Assembly (NCBI GenBank): GCA_021324165.1
Contig: JAJPJR010000080.1
Location: forward strand, 1-38,720
Length of the DNA: 38,720 bases
Direction: 5' to 3'
Origin: Armatimonadota bacterium
GTDB lineage: Bacteria > Armatimonadota > Fimbriimonadia > Fimbriimonadales > ATM1
The translations under genes were made by a program, and so were the position numbers. The notes under the pieces are model-generated. The model was not told the DNA's origin. It made no database searches and saw only the letters and a program-made list of their open reading frames with translations. Positions 22,614-31,067 of this stretch are shown here, in pieces (the first letter of the stretch is position 1; the number at the start of each line of letters is the position of its first letter).

Positions 22614-24056
22614 ATGAGAGTACTAATCGCAGAAGACGACGTCGTTACGAACAAACTTCTCAACCGGCTTCTCACGAAGTTCGGATACGATTGCCAATGC
22701 GTTTTCAACGGCCTTGAAGCCTGGAACGCGATTCAAAACGAGCACTTTCCCGTGGTCGTTTCCGACTGGATGATGCCCGGCATCGAAGGCGTGGAACTCT
22801 GCCGACGATTGCGCGAACTCAAAGACCGCCCGTACAGTTATGTCATCCTTCTCACAAGCCGAGATGAGCGCGACGACCGGTTTCAAGCACTTCGAAGCGG
22901 CGTAGATGACGTGCTCGCCAAACCGATTGACTTGGAAGAACTGGAATGCCGAATGGCCGTCGGAACGCGCATCATCAAGATGGAGCACCACCTGAAAGAG
23001 CAAAACCTCCAGCTTGAAGAAAGTCGAGCGCAGCTCGAACATTCCAACGCAGTGCTCTTGACAAAGCAGCAGGAAGTCGAAAGGCTGCTCGCTCAGGCCG
23101 AGCGGACTTCCGAATATGCGCAGGAGGCAAACCGAAGGTTCGAGCAGCTGTTCGGCGAAATCCCCGTCGCAGGATTTTCGTGCGATGAATCCACCAAGAT
23201 CTTCGAATGGAACAAAAAGGCCGAAGAGATTTTTGGAGTGCCGGCAGACCGCGCCGTCGAAAAGCCGATGCGCTCCGTCATCGGAAAAAAACTGCTCACA
23301 CGAAAGGCGCTCGATGCAATTCACGCCGTGTTTCAAGGCGTGCCGTTCGTAGATCAAGAGTGGAAAGCGGGCGACAGAGTGCTGCTCGTTTCAGGCTATC
23401 CCATGGTCGGTTACAACAACAAAATCAGCGGATGCCTGGCCACCGCCGTTGACATCTCCCAGCTTCGAAAAATCGAAGCAGAACTTCGAACCAAAATGAA
23501 GGAACTTCGAGCCGCAAACTCCAAAATCGAGGAAGCCAATCGCAAGCTTTCCGAAATGGCCGTTACCGACGGGCTTACAAAAATCGCGAACCGCCGCGCG
23601 CTCATGGACCGCCTCGCAATCTGCCTCGAACAAGCCGAGCGTGGTCAGCGGTTTACGCTTGCGATGATTGATGTTGACCATTTCAAAAAGTTCAACGACG
23701 AATTCGGACACCAAGCCGGGGACGAAATCCTCATCGCTGTCGCGCAGACCCTCAAGTCCAGCGTCCGCAAATTGGACTTTGTCGCGCGCTACGGTGGTGA
23801 AGAGTTCTGCGTTCTGTTTGTCAATGCGTCGTTGAGATCGGCAGTCAAAATGGCAGAGCGCATTCGCAAACGGATCTCCGAAATCCAAAACCCGTATCGC
23901 GCAATCACCGCAAGTTTCGGACTCGCGGAGCATCCCGGCCTGCCCATCGAAGGCGACCAGCTGGTAAGAGCCGCCGACGACGCTCTCTACGATGCCAAAG
24001 CCGCCGGAAGAAATCGAGTCGCCGTGCGCAGCATCGAATTCGAAGAAGCCGCCTGA
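22614..24056 (+). CDS. Response-regulator diguanylate cyclase (REC-PAS-GGDEF)
   Basis: The 480-residue protein has a receiver domain (1-120; acidic D8/D9, phospho-acceptor D51, T81, K103), a coiled coil (about 125-175), a PAS domain (about 178-295), a second coiled coil and a GGDEF domain (about 320-475). The catalytic signature is GGEEF (394-398) and the inhibitory site RKLD (385-388) has the RxxD pattern at the right spacing, so it is an active, product-inhibited cyclase that makes c-di-GMP. The ATG at 22614 is chosen because the receiver begins there and AGGA (22603-22606) precedes it; an earlier in-frame start would overlap the HPt gene with unrelated residues. Confidence 0.95.
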   Translation: MRVLIAEDDVVTNKLLNRLLTKFGYDCQCVFNGLEAWNAIQNEHFPVVVSDWMMPGIEGVELCRRLRELKDRPYSYVILLTSRDERDDRFQALRSGVDDVLAKPIDLEELECRMAVGTRIIKMEHHLKEQNLQLEESRAQLEHSNAVLLTKQQEVERLLAQAERTSEYAQEANRRFEQLFGEIPVAGFSCDESTKIFEWNKKAEEIFGVPADRAVEKPMRSVIGKKLLTRKALDAIHAVFQGVPFVDQEWKAGDRVLLVSGYPMVGYNNKISGCLATAVDISQLRKIEAELRTKMKELRAANSKIEEANRKLSEMAVTDGLTKIANRRALMDRLAICLEQAERGQRFTLAMIDVDHFKKFNDEFGHQAGDEILIAVAQTLKSSVRKLDFVARYGGEEFCVLFVNASLRSAVKMAERIRKRISEIQNPYRAITASFGLAEHPGLPIEGDQLVRAADDALYDAKAAGRNRVAVRSIEFEEAA

Positions 24057-24063
24057 CAAAAGG

Positions 24064-24069
24064 TAATCT
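24064..24069 (+). promoter_or_regulatory. Candidate -10 box of a leaderless asd promoter
   Basis: TAATCT ends six bases before the asd ATG at 24076, the geometry expected when transcription starts at the initiation codon. No Shine-Dalgarno and no -35 are seen. Confidence 0.35.
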
Positions 24070-24075
24070 TCGACA

Positions 24076-25113
24076 ATGAAACAGTATCGCGTCGCGATTC
24101 TCGGCGCAACCGGTGCTGTGGGGCAGGAGTTCCTCAGGCTTTTCGCCCGCAGACAGTTTCCGGTGTCCGCGGTCAGGCTCCTTGCCAGCGAGCGCTCATC
24201 CGGAAAACTTCTGAAATTCAAATCGCACAACGTGCCCGTCCAAGCCGTTTCGGCTGACGCGTTCGACGCCGTTGATATCGCGTTCTTTTCGGCAGGATCG
24301 GAAGCCGCACGTCAATGGGCGCCCATCGCCTTGCAAAAAGGCGCCGTTGTCATTGACAACTCCAGCGCCTTCCGCATGGATGAAGGAGTTCCGCTCGTCG
24401 TGCCCGAAATCAACTGGCATGTTGTGCGTCCCTCGCACCGGCTGTTTCCGGTCGGCAACTGCACGGCCATTATTCTGATGATGGCGGTCGCGCCGCTCAG
24501 AAAGTTCGGCCGCATTGCGCGCATCGTAGCAAGTTCCTATCAAAGCGTCAGCGGCGCAGGAGCAAGGGCGATGCAGGAACTCGAACGTCAAACCCGCGAG
24601 CTCGCTGACTCAAAGCCGCTCACCCCGCAAGTGTTTCCGTTTCCCATCGCAGGCAATCTGTTCAGTCACAACACGCCGATCAACGAATTCGGCTACAACC
24701 AAGAAGAGTGGAAAGTGATTCAAGAAACCCGAAAAACCCTCGAATCTCCGGGCCTTGCCATCGAAATCACCTGCGTGCGCGTGCCCGTTCTCCGCGCCCA
24801 CAGCCTCAGCATCAACGTGCAGTTCGATGGGCCCGCGCCCGCCGTCGGAGCCATGCGCGAAGCCTACGAGGCTTTCCCAGGCATCAAACTCGTTGACGAT
24901 CGTCAAAACAACACGTTCCCCATGCCGATCCAAGCCGCCGGAGAAGAGGACGTTCTGGTCGGCAGAATCCGTCAAGACGCCACCAACCCCAACTGCGTGA
25001 GCGTGTTCGCATGCGGCGATCAACTCCTGAAAGGCGCAGCGCTCAACGCCCTGCAGATCGCTGAAAAACTCGCCGCGCAAGAGTTGATCGCCGAACCGCT
25101 CGCGTCTCAATAG
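24076..25113 (+). CDS. asd: Aspartate-semialdehyde dehydrogenase
   Basis: This 345-residue NADP-dependent enzyme makes L-aspartate 4-semialdehyde, the branch point to lysine/diaminopimelate, threonine and methionine. The Rossmann loop is 'GATGAVG' (10-16), the active cysteine is C129 in 'PVGNCTAI', and the base is H242 in 'VLRAHS'. Length and motifs are normal. DapA is 25 bases downstream, forming a two-gene diaminopimelate unit, while threonine synthase at 19.3-20.5 kb uses the other branch. The start has no ribosome site but a -10-like box six bases before it. Confidence 0.97.
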   Translation: MKQYRVAILGATGAVGQEFLRLFARRQFPVSAVRLLASERSSGKLLKFKSHNVPVQAVSADAFDAVDIAFFSAGSEAARQWAPIALQKGAVVIDNSSAFRMDEGVPLVVPEINWHVVRPSHRLFPVGNCTAIILMMAVAPLRKFGRIARIVASSYQSVSGAGARAMQELERQTRELADSKPLTPQVFPFPIAGNLFSHNTPINEFGYNQEEWKVIQETRKTLESPGLAIEITCVRVPVLRAHSLSINVQFDGPAPAVGAMREAYEAFPGIKLVDDRQNNTFPMPIQAAGEEDVLVGRIRQDATNPNCVSVFACGDQLLKGAALNALQIAEKLAAQELIAEPLASQ

Positions 25114-25138
25114 GTAACATCGCACAAGGAGAACTCAC

Positions 25139-26068
25139 ATGGGAGCATTCAAATCACCGAAAGAGTGGGGCCCGCTGCTCACCGCAATGGCCACGCCGAT
25201 GAAAAGCGACGGGTCAGTCAACTACGCCGAAGCCGAACGCCTCGCCGCATACCTGGTAGATGAACAGAAAAACACCGGCCTGGTTGTCGCAGGAACCACT
25301 GGAGAATCACCCACGCTCTCCGATTCCGAAAAGTTCGAACTTCTGCGCGTCGTGCTCGATGCCGTCAAAGACCGAGCCGCCGTCGTCTTCGGGTCGGGAA
25401 CCTATGACACGCAGCACAGCATTCACCTCACCGGAGGCGCAACTGAAATGGGCGCACACGGAATCATGCTCGTAACGCCCTATTACAACAAGCCTTCCCA
25501 AGAAGGCCTGTATCAGCATTTCAAAACCGTCGCCCAAACCACCGATCTTCCGGTCATGCTCTACAACATTCAGGGCCGCACCGCAACCAACATCGAAACG
25601 CCCACGCTCGTCAAACTCGCGAACGATGTGCCAAACATCTGCACGGTGAAAGAGGCCAGCGGCAACCTTTCGCAAATCGCCGAAGTGGGAGCGTCCGTTC
25701 CCGAAGGCTTTCGAATCTATTCCGGCGACGATCTGCTCACCCTTCCCATCCTCTCTGTCGGTGGAATCGGCGTGGTGTCGGTCGCGGGCCACGTCGTGGG
25801 CAGACAGATTTTCGAAATGATGGAAACGTTTTTCAAATCGCCCTTCGACGCCGTCCAGCTCGGCAAAAAGCTCGTGCCCGTCATCAAAGCGATGTTCTGC
25901 ACCTCGAGCCCCACACCGGTCAAATATGCGCTCACCCTCGTCGGATTCCAAACGCACCACTACAGGCTGCCGATCATCCCGCCGAACGATGCGCAAAAAA
26001 AGCAGATCGAAGACGCGCTCAAAGCGATCGGCATCAGTTTCGAAAACCGAGCCGCAGTGCACGCCTGA
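25139..26068 (+). CDS. dapA: 4-hydroxy-tetrahydrodipicolinate synthase
   Basis: The 309-residue enzyme condenses pyruvate with aspartate semialdehyde, the first committed step to diaminopimelate. It is a class I aldolase with Schiff-base lysine K171 in 'CTVKEASGN'. 'GTTGESPTLS' (52-61) gives the threonine pair, Y115-Y116 lie in 'TPYYNKPSQ', and Y142 in 'LYNIQGRT' with R147 completes the site. The usual YNVPGRT reads YNIQGRT here, a mild change. AAGGAG (25125-25130) sets the ATG. It follows asd by 25 bases. Its stop is immediately adjacent to the stop of the convergent TPR-like gene, with no spacer. Confidence 0.97.
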   Translation: MGAFKSPKEWGPLLTAMATPMKSDGSVNYAEAERLAAYLVDEQKNTGLVVAGTTGESPTLSDSEKFELLRVVLDAVKDRAAVVFGSGTYDTQHSIHLTGGATEMGAHGIMLVTPYYNKPSQEGLYQHFKTVAQTTDLPVMLYNIQGRTATNIETPTLVKLANDVPNICTVKEASGNLSQIAEVGASVPEGFRIYSGDDLLTLPILSVGGIGVVSVAGHVVGRQIFEMMETFFKSPFDAVQLGKKLVPVIKAMFCTSSPTPVKYALTLVGFQTHHYRLPIIPPNDAQKKQIEDALKAIGISFENRAAVHA

Positions 26069-26512
26069 CTAACGAATCCCGCGAATCGTTTCCATCGCCT
26101 CGTGAAAATGCTCGAGGTCTTCTTCGTCTTCGATCGCTTTCGATGCTTCGTAAGCCTTCTCTGCGAACGCCTTCGCTTCGTCGAAATCTCCCGCAACCGA
26201 CGCCGCCCGCGCAAGCGCCTCAAATGCAAACGCCAAATCCCAGCTTCCAATTCCGTGCTCCATGCAGATCTCCAAGCACCGTTCGGCGTGTTTTCGGCAT
26301 GGCTCGGCCCGCCCCAGCACCGCATAAACCCGTGAAACCTGCCACTCGCCCCGCTCCCAGTTCTCCGGCGTTCCAACAATCCCCCAATGATAACGCGATG
26401 CGTGCGCGCCATGAATCATCTCATCTGTCTCCGCCGGAGTTCTGTCCGTTTTTTCCATCAACTCCCACACGCGGTTAAAAAGCCCCACTGCAATCGCCCG
26501 ATGATCGCTCAC
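26069..26512 (-). CDS. TPR-like helical hypothetical protein
   Basis: The 147-residue protein is helical and TPR-like. Paired helices read 'WQVSRVYAVLGRAEPCRKHAERCLEICMEHG' and 'WDLAFAFEALARAASVAGDFDEAKAFAEKAYEASKAI', spaced as in tetratricopeptide repeats. There is no signal peptide, so it probably works in the cytosol as a protein-binding adapter; I do not know its partner. The gene overlaps the 3' end of the epimerase gene by four bases, so they are expressed together. The stop codon abuts the dapA stop of the opposite strand. Confidence 0.75.
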   Translation of the reverse strand: MSDHRAIAVGLFNRVWELMEKTDRTPAETDEMIHGAHASRYHWGIVGTPENWERGEWQVSRVYAVLGRAEPCRKHAERCLEICMEHGIGSWDLAFAFEALARAASVAGDFDEAKAFAEKAYEASKAIEDEEDLEHFHEAMETIRGIR

Positions 26513-27519
26513 GTTTTCACCGCCTTCAAAAACGCATCCTCCGCTGCATAAACGTCCTCGCCCGGTCCTCCATTTTCAGGCGGGTTCGCCGCCTCCCACA
26601 ACACCGTCTCCAAGATTGCGTCCTCCTCCGAAATAATCTCTTCGAATCCCAACTCGCTTCGAATGCGGGAACTATCCAAAACCAGATGCTGATCGTAATT
26701 CCCATCGTCTTGCAAAACTTTCGGCAGCGATCCGTTCGGCGCAGCAGCCAGTTCAAGGCCGCCGTTCATCACCGAGCTGATTCTTAAACTCCACTCTTCG
26801 GTGGAAAACGCGTAATGCTCGCCTACGTTATAAACCGAGTTCCAATCCCTGCCCAAAACCGCCGCAAGCACAATCGCATGCGCCGCGTTCCGAACGAAGC
26901 AGCGCGTAACCCGCCACGCGGCATAACTCTCCGACTGCACAAAACGGTTCCTGCCGTCCAACACCCGCTTCACAAACTCCCACATCCGGTGCTGATAATC
27001 GTTCGGCCCATAAACCATCGGCAGTCTGAGCGACGTTGTGTTCATCGCATCGCGGTACACCCTCTCCACAACAATCTTATCGTAATCGTGCCTCCAATCG
27101 CCTGCAGGAAACTTTTCCGCATAAGGATAAAACTTCGTTCGCAGCGCTCCATCTTCGTCAATCGGCACCGGTTCCAACTCTCCCGGTTCTGTTCCAATCA
27201 GCACGCCGTATGCGCGGTAAACGTCCGCGCTGCTCACGATCACCGCCCGCGTGCAGATCCCTTTCACCGCGCTGACCGCCGATCCTGCCGACGCCTCGGT
27301 CATCGCGAACATATCAATCACGACTTCCGGCTGAAACCGTGCAAACTCCGATCTAAAATCCTCGATGTTCATCCGGTCGCCGATGATCTCCTTCACGCCC
27401 TGAACATCGCACGGCGTCATTCCTCGGTGAAACACCGCAGCCTCATGTCCGCGCTCCATCAGCAGCCGCGTGCATTCGCGTCCAATAAAACGCGTCCCGC
27501 CCAAAATCAAAACCCTCAT
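26509..27519 (-). CDS. NAD-dependent epimerase/dehydratase (extended SDR)
   Basis: The 336-residue protein begins with the nucleotide-binding motif 'ILGGTRFIGRE' (5-15) of the extended short-chain dehydrogenase family, followed by a 'VSSADVYRAYG' segment with the catalytic serine/tyrosine area ('SSADVY' and a downstream 'YDKIVVERVY' whose K fits the YxxxK pattern as Y-D-K only loosely). Members rearrange nucleotide sugars or reduce flavonoid-like substrates; the exact reaction cannot be read here. A TPR-like gene follows with a four-base overlap. A TATCCT box on the minus strand (27530-27535) ends ten bases before the ATG and could be its -10. The divergent asparaginase-family gene starts 45 bases away. 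Confidence 0.87.
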   Translation of the reverse strand: MRVLILGGTRFIGRECTRLLMERGHEAAVFHRGMTPCDVQGVKEIIGDRMNIEDFRSEFARFQPEVVIDMFAMTEASAGSAVSAVKGICTRAVIVSSADVYRAYGVLIGTEPGELEPVPIDEDGALRTKFYPYAEKFPAGDWRHDYDKIVVERVYRDAMNTTSLRLPMVYGPNDYQHRMWEFVKRVLDGRNRFVQSESYAAWRVTRCFVRNAAHAIVLAAVLGRDWNSVYNVGEHYAFSTEEWSLRISSVMNGGLELAAAPNGSLPKVLQDDGNYDQHLVLDSSRIRSELGFEEIISEEDAILETVLWEAANPPENGGPGEDVYAAEDAFLKAVKT

Positions 27520-27564
27520 CCGAATAGGCAGGATATCCCGGACGTCGAATCGAATGAATCCGCC

Positions 27565-28620
27565 ATGAACCGAGACCTCTCACGACGGGAGTTCATCCAC
27601 GCCGGCATCGCAGCGGCCGTCGCATCAAAATGCCCTCTGCCCAGCGCGCAGCCCGCCCTACAAGCAAAACCTCCCATGGCAGTCTCGAGCGGAAACGGCT
27701 TGCGGGCGGTCGAAAAAGCCGTCGCACTCATGCGCGAAGGAAAAGACGTCGTCGAAGCCGCCGTCGAAGGAGTCGCCATCGTCGAACTCGACCCGAACGA
27801 CATGAGCGTCGGCTACGGGGGCCTTCCCAACGAAAACGGGGTGGTGGAACTCGATGCGTGCGTGATGCACGGCCCAACAATGCGCGCAGGCGCCGTCGGA
27901 GCGCTGCAAAACATCAAAACTCCGGGCCGAGTCGCAAGAGCCGTGATGCAGCACACCGATCACGTCATGCTCGTCGGAGCAGGCGCGCTCGCATTCGCAA
28001 AAGCCGTCGGGTTCGAAGAATCAAACCTTCTTACCGAAGCCTCGCGCAAAGCGTGGATGAATTGGAAAAGCAGACTCTCCAAAGACGACGACTGGCTCGA
28101 CGACGATGAAATTGCCAAAGATTTCGCAGCAAAAGGCGGAGATCTGCCGACCACAAAACGCCCCACGGGAACCATCACCTGCCTTTGCCTCAACGCAAAA
28201 CGCGAACTCGGCGGCTGCACCTCCACCAGCGGCCTCGCCTACAAAGTTCCGGGCCGCGTGGGCGATTCGCCTATCATCGGAGCGGGCCTCTATGTTGATG
28301 GAGATGTCGGAGCCGCAGGATCAACCGGACGCGGAGAAGCCAACATCCAGGTCGGCGGCACAAGAGTGATCGTCGAAAACATGAAACGCGGGCTTCCGCC
28401 ACTCGACGCGATTATGAACGTGTTGAAGCGCGTGTGCGACCAAACACGAACCGAACGCCTGCTGAAATCCAAAGGCAAACCGAACTTCAATCTCACCTAT
28501 TACGCCCTTCGAAAAGACGGCGCAGTCGCCGCCGCCAGCATCTACAAAGGCGGAACCTACGCCGTCAACGACGGCGAAACTAACAAGCATATCGAACTCG
28601 CGTATCTGTTCGAAAACTGA
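27565..28620 (+). CDS. Tat-exported asparaginase-family N-terminal nucleophile hydrolase (glycosylasparaginase-like)
   Basis: The 351-residue protein starts with a twin-arginine signal (S6-R7-R8-E9-F10-I11, then an alanine-rich core). It belongs to the Ntn hydrolases that self-cleave: the nucleophile should be T203 in 'PTGTITC', exposed as the new N-terminus, and 'GRVGDSPIIGAGLY' (230-243) matches aspartylglucosaminidases and plant-type isoaspartyl peptidases. The usual HDT before the cleaved bond is replaced by PTGT, so the cleavage may differ. It may break N-glycan-asparagine or isoaspartyl bonds in the envelope. The ATG at 27565 is chosen for its Tat signal; an open frame continues upstream to 26815 but is antisense to the epimerase gene. 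It converges with the sarcosine-oxidase-like gene with six bases between stops. Confidence 0.92.
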   Translation: MNRDLSRREFIHAGIAAAVASKCPLPSAQPALQAKPPMAVSSGNGLRAVEKAVALMREGKDVVEAAVEGVAIVELDPNDMSVGYGGLPNENGVVELDACVMHGPTMRAGAVGALQNIKTPGRVARAVMQHTDHVMLVGAGALAFAKAVGFEESNLLTEASRKAWMNWKSRLSKDDDWLDDDEIAKDFAAKGGDLPTTKRPTGTITCLCLNAKRELGGCTSTSGLAYKVPGRVGDSPIIGAGLYVDGDVGAAGSTGRGEANIQVGGTRVIVENMKRGLPPLDAIMNVLKRVCDQTRTERLLKSKGKPNFNLTYYALRKDGAVAAASIYKGGTYAVNDGETNKHIELAYLFEN

Positions 28621-28626
28621 CCGGCA

Positions 28627-29673
28627 TCATCTGCGCGCCGAAAACCGCGGATAGTCTGCAACGGTTTTCCGGCCCTCGATCAGCTCCCGCGCAAGCCAGC
28701 CAAACCAAACGGTGAATTTAAACCCGTGCCCGCTGCACCCGCTGATATAAAATGCTGGCACTTTCCAATCCAACTGCCCGATCAAAAAATCCTCATTCGG
28801 CGCGACGGTATAAATGCATCTGCAAATCTGAACCATCTCGCCAACCCCAAACCGTTTTTTCCAAGTTTCGCGCAGCGCTTCCACTGCCTCCGAATCCTCC
28901 GGCCGTTCGGGCTCGCTCGGATTCAAAGCCGGTCCGTACAGATGCCTTCCGATTTTGTAGCCGCGTCCGTAGTCCGGAAACCCATAAAACCAAGCGTCGC
29001 TCGCTTCCACCCAAACAGGAAGATTCGGCATCGCTTCGCCCGCAAAATACGCAAACGTTTGCAGCCGCGGCTCCACCGGAATATCCACAAACTCCCGCAC
29101 CCAACTCCCTGCGGTAATCAAAACCGCATCGAACTGTTCACCCCCGATCACGCCGTTCTCGTTCGGCTCGACGCGAAAGCCCTCAACAATCCTCCCGCCG
29201 CTGTCCAAAACTTTTCCGCGCAAAATCTCCAAAATCCGCGCCGCACGCAGATACCCAGCCTCAAATTGAAAAATCGCCTCCTCGTCAGGATCAAGATGAA
29301 ACCCGCTGAACTTGCGCGCCGCATCAATCGGCCCATAACTTTCAAAACGCACCTTGTTCTGAACCAAACTCGCGCGCGCCTCCCTCAGCTGCACCGATTC
29401 CTGTTTTCCAAAAAACAGAATCCCCGTCTCGACATAAACCTGCTCGTTCGCTTCGGCTTCAAAATCCGACCAAAGAGGGAACACCTCTTCCATCAAAGCG
29501 GTGTAATAAGAATCGGCGTAAGTTTTGCGCGTAATGCGCGACGTTCCGTGCGAGCTCCCGCGGTCGTGCCCCAGCGAAAACTGTTCGAACACAACCACCT
29601 CGTGCCCCGCATTGCACAAAAACCTCGCCGCCGATAAACCCGTCGCGCCCGCACCGATAATCCCGACTTTCAT
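28627..29673 (-). CDS. Sarcosine oxidase-like flavoprotein (monomeric MSOX/MTOX type)
   Basis: The 348-residue FAD-dependent amine oxidase has the dinucleotide motif 'GAGATGLSAA' (7-16), a substrate-loop-like 'GSSHGTSRITRK' (39-50), and C286 in 'CIYTVAPNEDFLIG', the position at which monomeric sarcosine and N-methyltryptophan oxidases hold FAD covalently. It should oxidise an N-methyl or secondary amine, forming hydrogen peroxide. It is the last gene of a minus-strand set, overlapping the reductase gene by four bases. A role with that reductase or with the molybdopterin synthase genes upstream is not obvious. Confidence 0.92.
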   Translation of the reverse strand: MKVGIIGAGATGLSAARFLCNAGHEVVVFEQFSLGHDRGSSHGTSRITRKTYADSYYTALMEEVFPLWSDFEAEANEQVYVETGILFFGKQESVQLREARASLVQNKVRFESYGPIDAARKFSGFHLDPDEEAIFQFEAGYLRAARILEILRGKVLDSGGRIVEGFRVEPNENGVIGGEQFDAVLITAGSWVREFVDIPVEPRLQTFAYFAGEAMPNLPVWVEASDAWFYGFPDYGRGYKIGRHLYGPALNPSEPERPEDSEAVEALRETWKKRFGVGEMVQICRCIYTVAPNEDFLIGQLDWKVPAFYISGCSGHGFKFTVWFGWLARELIEGRKTVADYPRFSARR

Positions 29674-30662
29674 TTCGGTTCCGGAAGTTTCATATCGCTG
29701 CTGTGACCAGGAAACGCTTTCGAATCAGGATCAAGGTACACCTTGGCAAAGTTCACCGCAACGCACACCTCGCCAACGCCGGTTGCGATCAGCTCAAGTT
29801 TCCCCGGATGCGTGCAGACGTCGCCCGCCGCATAAACGCCCTCCATCGAACTCTCCATCTTCTCGTTCACAACGATTCTGTTCCGCTCCATCGCAAGGCC
29901 CCAACTCTTGATCGGCCCCAAATCCATTTTATAACCCACGCACGCAACCACTGCGTCGCAGTCCACACGCTCCAATTCGCCCGACTGAGTGTGCTTCACC
30001 ACAACCCTTTCCACACGCTTCGCGCCTTCGATCTTTTCAACGATCTGAAACAGTCGCAGATGCACCGATGAGCCGCGCAGCTTCGCAACGCTGTGCTCGT
30101 GCGCGCGGAACGCGTCGCGCCGATGCACCAGCGAAACCGACTCCGCGACACCTTCCAAAGCCAAAGCCCAATCCACCGCCGAATCGCCTCCTCCCACAAC
30201 CACCACGCGCCTGCCTCGCAGTTCTTCCACGCTTTGCACGCCATACGAAACGCCCTTGCCGACAAAATCGGCCTCCCGTTCCGCGCCGATCTTTGTAGGC
30301 GTAAACGCACCTAACCCAGCGCAGATCACCACGCTCCGCGAATCGTATGCGCCGCGGTTCGTCTCGATCCGAATCACCGCTCCAGCCCGCTCGATCTTCA
30401 AACACTCTTCACCCAAAACGTATTCACATTCAAACCTCGAAGCCTGCTCGGCCATCTGCTGCCACAGTTCGCGCGCGCCGATCACCGGAAATCCAGGCAT
30501 GTCATAAATCGGCTTCTCAGGATATAGCGCCTCAAGTTGACCCCCCAGCGATGGAAGCGAATCAATGCACCGCACGCTCATCCCGCGCAAACCTGCATAA
30601 AAAACGCCGAACAGTCCCACCGGTCCGGCGCCCACGAAACAGATATCTTTAACCGCGCTCAC
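29670..30662 (-). CDS. Ferredoxin/flavodoxin-NADP reductase, thioredoxin-reductase-like (type 2)
   Basis: The 330-residue flavoprotein has an FAD site 'GAGPVGLFG' (11-19), an NADPH site 'VVVVGGGDSAVDWAL' around 153-167, and 'GVYAAGDVCTHPGKLELIATG' near the end. It looks like a thioredoxin reductase but lacks the CxxC redox pair, which marks the YumC-type ferredoxin/flavodoxin-NADP reductases. It transfers electrons between NADPH and a ferredoxin. It starts with GTG, nine bases after the moaE stop, and overlaps the sarcosine-oxidase-like gene by four bases. The 'electron' genes therefore travel with molybdopterin synthase in one operon. Confidence 0.92.
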   Translation of the reverse strand: MSAVKDICFVGAGPVGLFGVFYAGLRGMSVRCIDSLPSLGGQLEALYPEKPIYDMPGFPVIGARELWQQMAEQASRFECEYVLGEECLKIERAGAVIRIETNRGAYDSRSVVICAGLGAFTPTKIGAEREADFVGKGVSYGVQSVEELRGRRVVVVGGGDSAVDWALALEGVAESVSLVHRRDAFRAHEHSVAKLRGSSVHLRLFQIVEKIEGAKRVERVVVKHTQSGELERVDCDAVVACVGYKMDLGPIKSWGLAMERNRIVVNEKMESSMEGVYAAGDVCTHPGKLELIATGVGEVCVAVNFAKVYLDPDSKAFPGHSSDMKLPEPK

Positions 30663-30671
30663 CCTATAACT

Positions 30672-31067
30672 TCAAACCCACTCTTCGCCATTCGGACCGA
30701 CCTCCTTCTTCCAAATCGGCACGTCACTTTTCAACGCGTCAATCAAAAACCGGCAGCACGCGAACGCCGATTCCCGATGCTCGCAAGCCGCAGCGGTTAC
30801 AACCGCCGTCTCGCCCGGAAGCAGCACGCCAAGCCGATGCACCATCGCCACCGCCGCGCGAAACCGATCCTGCGCCTCGCACGCAATCCGCTTCATCTCC
30901 GAAAGCGCCATCTCTTCATACGCCTCGTATTCCAGCCGATCGGTAATCTGCGAGCCGGTCTCGTTTCGAACCTGCCCGCAAAACACCACCACGCCGCCCA
31001 AACCCGGCGCCTCCACGCTTCTTCGCACCGCCTCGACGTCAATCGGCTCCCGAACCAAACGGATCAC
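30672..31067 (-). CDS. moaE: Molybdopterin synthase catalytic subunit
   Basis: The 131-residue large subunit inserts sulfur into precursor Z to form molybdopterin. Hallmarks are 'GGVVVFCGQVRNETG' (24-38), 'LEYEAYEEMALSEM' (45-58), 'HRLGVLLPGETAVV' and the active-site lysine region 'DVPIWKKEV' (114-122). It begins with a GTG that overlaps the stop of moaD by four bases (GTGA), so both subunits are made together. Length and motifs are normal. Confidence 0.96.
   Translation of the reverse strand: MIRLVREPIDVEAVRRSVEAPGLGGVVVFCGQVRNETGSQITDRLEYEAYEEMALSEMKRIACEAQDRFRAAVAMVHRLGVLLPGETAVVTAAACEHRESAFACCRFLIDALKSDVPIWKKEVGPNGEEWV

Noticed and set aside
26815-27564. A 250-codon upstream extension of the asparaginase-family frame
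   Set aside because: It is antisense to the epimerase gene and the Tat signal begins at the ATG at 27565.
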